A DNA stretch of 64,000 bases from Paracoccaceae bacterium (lineage in GTDB: Bacteria; Pseudomonadota; Alphaproteobacteria; Rhodobacterales; Rhodobacteraceae), in assembly GCA_030066905.1 (NCBI GenBank), contig JASJAR010000023.1:17646-81645 (forward strand), read 5' to 3'. Below, one piece after another: positions 61,545 through 64,000 of this stretch. Every line of letters begins with the position of its first letter. Within the stretch, counting starts at the first letter, position 1. Position numbers and translations under genes: made by a program. A model generated the notes under the pieces. It did not search any database. It was not told the origin of the DNA and saw only the letters and a list, made by a program, of their open reading frames with translations.

Positions 61545-62687
61545 TCAGGCGATCCGCACGAGTTCGGCCGCCTCGAAGCGCAGCCGCCGCCCGGTCTCGT
61601 CGAAGACGAGTGCCGCACGCGCGTCGGCATCGATGCCGACGGCCGCGCCGATCGCGAGATCGCGCGTCTCGGTGGGCGTGGTCCTGAGCACCACCGGCCG
61701 GTCGATGCCCTCGACATCGACATGGAGAAACACATCCGCCCCGAGGTTCTCGCGGTGCCGCACCGCCCCCTCGAACCCACTCGCGCCGGCCGGGGCCAGC
61801 GAGAGGTGTTCGGGACGCAGCCCGATGGCGACCTTCTGGGCATCGGTGGTGCGGAACCGGCCGAGGGCGGTGCCGAGGGCGCCGAGCCCGCCGGTGCCGT
61901 CGATCCGCCCCGGCAAAATGTTGATCGCCGGCGAGCCCACGAACCGGGCGACGTCGAGACTGTCGGGGTCGGCATAGACCTCCTCAGGCGCGCCGGTCTG
62001 GAGGATCGCGCCGTCCTGCATTACCGCCATCCGGTCGGACATGGTGAGTGCCTCGGCCTGGTCGTGGGTGACGTAGACGAAGGTCGTCCCGAGCCGGCGG
62101 TGGAGTTCGGAAAGTTCGGCGCGCATATGGACCCTGAGCGCGGCATCGAGGTTCGACAAAGGCTCGTCCATCAGAAACGCGACGGGGTTGCGCACCATCG
62201 CCCGGCCGAGGGCGGCGCGCTGGCGCTGGCCGCCCGAAAGCTGACCCGGTTTGCGGTCGAGGAGCGGTTCGATTTTGAGGATGCGGGCGGTCCTGTCGAC
62301 CTCGGCGCGCAACGCCCGGTAGCGGTCCCGGGCGAGAAGCGGGCCGAGCACGGGGAGCCGGGCGGCGCGGGGGAGATCGCGCAGCTTCAGGGGCGTCATC
62401 ATGTTTTCGGCGACCGTCAGATGCGGATAGAGCGCGTAGGATTGAAAGACCATCGCGAGGTTGCGCGCGGCCGCCCGAAGCCCGGTCACCTCCGCACCGC
62501 CGATGAGGACCCGGCCGCGGTCGGGGGCTTCGAGGCCCGCGAGTATCCGCAGCAGCGTCGATTTCCCGCAGCCCGAGGGCCCGACAAGGGTCAGAAACTC
62601 GCCCGCCCGGATGTCGAGGTCGACCCCGCCGAGCACGCGCGTCGCCCCGAAGCTTTTCTCGATCCCTTCCAGCGCAATCGCGGACAT
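61545..62687 (-). CDS. Ugp/MalK-like ABC transporter ATPase
   Basis: A 380-residue carbohydrate-type importer ATPase: Walker A GPSGCGKST (about 37-45), Q-loop FQSYALYPH, signature LSGGQRQRAALGRAMVRNP (about 148-166), Walker B FLMDEPLSNLD (about 168-178), H-loop THDQAEALT, and a C-terminal TOBE regulatory domain (from about 250). It has a short insertion before the signature (RDLPRAARLPVLGPLLARDRYRALR-type, about 105-130) longer than in UgpC. First gene of the operon; divergent from the LysR gene. Confidence 0.93.
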   Translation of the reverse strand: MSAIALEGIEKSFGATRVLGGVDLDIRAGEFLTLVGPSGCGKSTLLRILAGLEAPDRGRVLIGGAEVTGLRAAARNLAMVFQSYALYPHLTVAENMMTPLKLRDLPRAARLPVLGPLLARDRYRALRAEVDRTARILKIEPLLDRKPGQLSGGQRQRAALGRAMVRNPVAFLMDEPLSNLDAALRVHMRAELSELHRRLGTTFVYVTHDQAEALTMSDRMAVMQDGAILQTGAPEEVYADPDSLDVARFVGSPAINILPGRIDGTGGLGALGTALGRFRTTDAQKVAIGLRPEHLSLAPAGASGFEGAVRHRENLGADVFLHVDVEGIDRPVVLRTTPTETRDLAIGAAVGIDADARAALVFDETGRRLRFEAAELVRIA

Positions 62688-62754
62688 GGCAACCCTCGCC
62701 GTTTCCCGGTGCCAGCAGGCTAGAAGCGGGGGGCCACGATTCGGTGACGTCATA

Positions 62755-62767
62755 TAAGCGTCGCTAA
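62755..62767. promoter_or_regulatory. LysR-type operator candidate
   Basis: TAAGCG-t-CGCTAA, a 13-bp dyad (5 of 6 positions symmetric, extending to ATA...AT), in the 102-nt region between the ABC operon and the divergent LysR gene, where a T-N11-A LysR box is expected. An 8-bp palindrome TGACGTCA (62745-62752) lies beside it. Confidence 0.45.
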
Positions 62768-62789
62768 TGCGGGGTAGGTTTTTGCCAGA

Positions 62790-63656
62790 ATGGATGCCCA
62801 TGTCGGAAACCTCGTCGCCTTTGCCCATGTCGTGCGCGAAGGCAGTATCTCGGAGGCCGCAATCCGGCTCGGGGTGAGCCAATCGGCGGTCTCCCAGCGG
62901 CTGCAGAAGCTCGAAACGGCGGTGGGCTCGAAGCTCTATGTGCGCGACCGCGACGGGGTGACACTCACGGCGACCGGCCAGGACCTCTATGCGCTGGCCG
63001 ACCGGCAGGCCGAGCTCAACCAGCTCATCGGCGAGAAGATCTCGGGCTATTCCGATGCCGACGAGGGCCAGCTCAACATCATCGCCAACGCACCCTTGCC
63101 CGCCCTGCGCCTGATCGGCGCCTTCGCCCGACGGCGGCCGCGGGTGAAGCTGAGCTTCACGCTTTATGACTGGACGACGAGCGTGGAACTCCTGCGCGAC
63201 CGAAAGGTGGACGTGGCAGTGATGACGGCCCTGTCGCCCTCGCCGCAATGGACCTCGATCCGGATCGGCGAGACCCGCTACGGGGCGTTCTTTCCCACCG
63301 GCCACCGGCTGTCGGGCCGCGACGTCGTCCGGCTTTCCGATCTCGCCGACGAGACCCTGCTTTTGCCGGAGGCCGGTTCTCTGACGGAGCGGGTCGTCGG
63401 CCAGGCGCTGGCGGAGGCCGGCATCGCGCCGCGCCGGGTCATCCGGCTGACCACCTTTCCGCTGATGAAGGAGGCGATCCTCCACGGGGTCGGGGTGGGA
63501 TTGTTCCTGAAGGACGCGACGGGCGATGCGCCGGGGATGGTCTGGCGGCCGGTGGCCGAGTTGGGCGAGACCTTCGATGTGAGCCTCGCTGTGCCGCGCG
63601 GCAAGGAAAGCCTGCGGCTGGTGAAGGCGTTTCTGATGGCGCCGGAGTGTTGTTAG
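62790..63656 (+). CDS. LysR-family transcriptional regulator
   Basis: A 288-residue LTTR: N-terminal winged helix (NLVAFAHVVREGSISEAAIRLGVSQSAVSQRLQKLETAVGSKLYVRD, about 7-53) and a two-lobe effector domain from about 90. Divergent from the Ugp-like operon with a dyad between them, so it probably regulates that operon and itself, by a ligand that may be the imported organophosphate. It ends in a CC pair. Confidence 0.93.
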   Translation: MDAHVGNLVAFAHVVREGSISEAAIRLGVSQSAVSQRLQKLETAVGSKLYVRDRDGVTLTATGQDLYALADRQAELNQLIGEKISGYSDADEGQLNIIANAPLPALRLIGAFARRRPRVKLSFTLYDWTTSVELLRDRKVDVAVMTALSPSPQWTSIRIGETRYGAFFPTGHRLSGRDVVRLSDLADETLLLPEAGSLTERVVGQALAEAGIAPRRVIRLTTFPLMKEAILHGVGVGLFLKDATGDAPGMVWRPVAELGETFDVSLAVPRGKESLRLVKAFLMAPECC

Positions 63657-63692
63657 GGCGGTGAGGTGCGGCGGAACGCGGGGCGTTGGTTT

Positions 63693-63871
63693 TTGGCCTT
63701 GGGTGGACGTTTGGGTCTTGCTCCGGTAGCCCTTGGCGAAACACGCCCCGGACTTGATCCGGGGCCTCGATCCACCGGAGTGCCAAGCCTATCGAGGTCC
63801 CGGGTCAAGCCCGGGACGTGGGGGGCAATGTGATCGGAGGAGCGGACAAACGAACGTCCGCTCCAAGCCAA
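63693..63871. repeat. Nested-palindrome repeat, complete copy
   Basis: 179 bp: 5' end TTGGCCTTGGGTGGACGTTT, 3' end (minus strand) TTGGCTTGGAGCGGACGTTC, both core palindromes intact, same orientation and near-identical to the copy at 19796, 44 kb away. Confidence 0.85.
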
Positions 63872-63900
63872 AACAGTCCAACCCCAGCGACGCCCAGCCC

Positions 63901-64000
63901 CTAGAACACAACCCCCATCCGCAGGATGAAGCACCCGTAGGGCCGGCTCTCAGAACAGGCGACGACCGCGAATGCGCCCTCTGCATGGGCATAGAAAGCC
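63901..64000 (-). CDS. Partial gene at the right edge (C-terminal 33 residues)
   Basis: An open reading frame enters from beyond 64000 and ends at the TAG at 63901-63903. The visible end reads AFYAHAEGAFAVVACSESR then PYGCFILRMGVVF, which looks like a folded-protein C-terminus rather than random high-GC sequence. No family assigned. The frame could also be chance given only 33 codons. Confidence 0.45.
   Translation of the reverse strand, partial: AFYAHAEGAFAVVACSESRPYGCFILRMGVVF

Noticed and set aside
60501..62723. A 740-codon plus-strand frame
   Set aside because: Antisense to two permease genes and the ATPase gene; composition is a mirror of those genes.
1..64000. tRNA, rRNA, tmRNA or other classical RNA genes
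   Set aside because: I looked for T-loop-like GGTTCRA strings with matching acceptor stems and for conserved rRNA segments and found none that fold.

Overview
This is a GC-rich window (about two thirds G+C by eye) of an alphaproteobacterial chromosome, most likely from the Rhodobacterales. The evidence is a PccR-controlled propionyl-CoA carboxylase region next to methylmalonyl-CoA mutase, HdaA, a VPLPA-CTERM protein, a phn cluster carrying DUF1045, the short editing-domain-less prolyl-tRNA synthetase, and Rhodobacterales-style palindromic intergenic repeats. I see no rRNA, tRNA, CRISPR array, prophage or complete IS element. Codon use and composition are uniform except at the left edge, where an AlbA_2-domain gene (14-1105) is visibly AT-richer and probably acquired.

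Layout. 0-5 kb: AlbA_2 gene, cspA, an ArsC/Spx-like gene, then a bufferin-type copper-peptide operon on the minus strand (bufA1-bufB1-bufC1-bufD1). 5-8.9 kb: thrS, a secreted protein, an alpha/beta hydrolase, YdcH. 8.9-19.4 kb: propionyl-CoA assimilation (pccR, an MFS exporter, pccB, two small genes, a glycine-zipper lipoprotein, pccA, DUF4174, mcmA). TTTGCAAA-type sites lie at pccB and pccR. 19.4-20 kb: three tandem copies of a palindromic repeat. 20-27.4 kb: J-domain protein, EEP-fold enzyme, ppk1-ppx polyphosphate operon, hdaA, AI-2E-type permease. 28-35.6 kb: proS, an orphan, a peroxiredoxin, lolC/E-lolD, two small c-type cytochromes around an HExxH lipoprotein, a VWFA protein, a GYD protein. 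36-37 kb: a REP-associated tyrosine transposase inside its own REP doublets. 37-49 kb: parE, VPLPA-CTERM protein, MATE exporter, ptsP, lysC, DUF1178, Nudix, a histone-deacetylase-fold protein. 49-57 kb: C-P lyase genes phnF / phnGHI-(DUF559)-JKLN / DUF1045 / phnM. 57-63.7 kb: a minus-strand Ugp-like ABC importer with a metallophosphodiesterase and a divergent LysR regulator. The right edge cuts a minus-strand gene.

How the parts work together. PccB/PccA carboxylate propionyl-CoA and McmA (after an epimerase not present here) makes succinyl-CoA; PccR senses the short-chain acyl-CoA state. The phn genes and the Ugp-like operon form a phosphorus-scavenging district: ATP-dependent activation of phosphonates (PhnGHIL), pyrophosphate removal (PhnM), radical C-P cleavage (PhnJ, with PhnK), and ribose bisphosphate conversion to PRPP (PhnN). 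No PhnP and no PhnCDE are visible here; DUF1045 and the Ugp-like importer are candidates for those roles.

The most distinctive non-coding content is a family of about twelve nested-palindrome elements. Full copies are about 178 bp with terminal inverted repeats, and they occupy most of the larger gaps. There are also RAYT-linked REP doublets, a 38-bp inverted repeat that brought a DUF559 gene into the phn operon, and a strongly structured segment upstream of the glycine-zipper lipoprotein gene.
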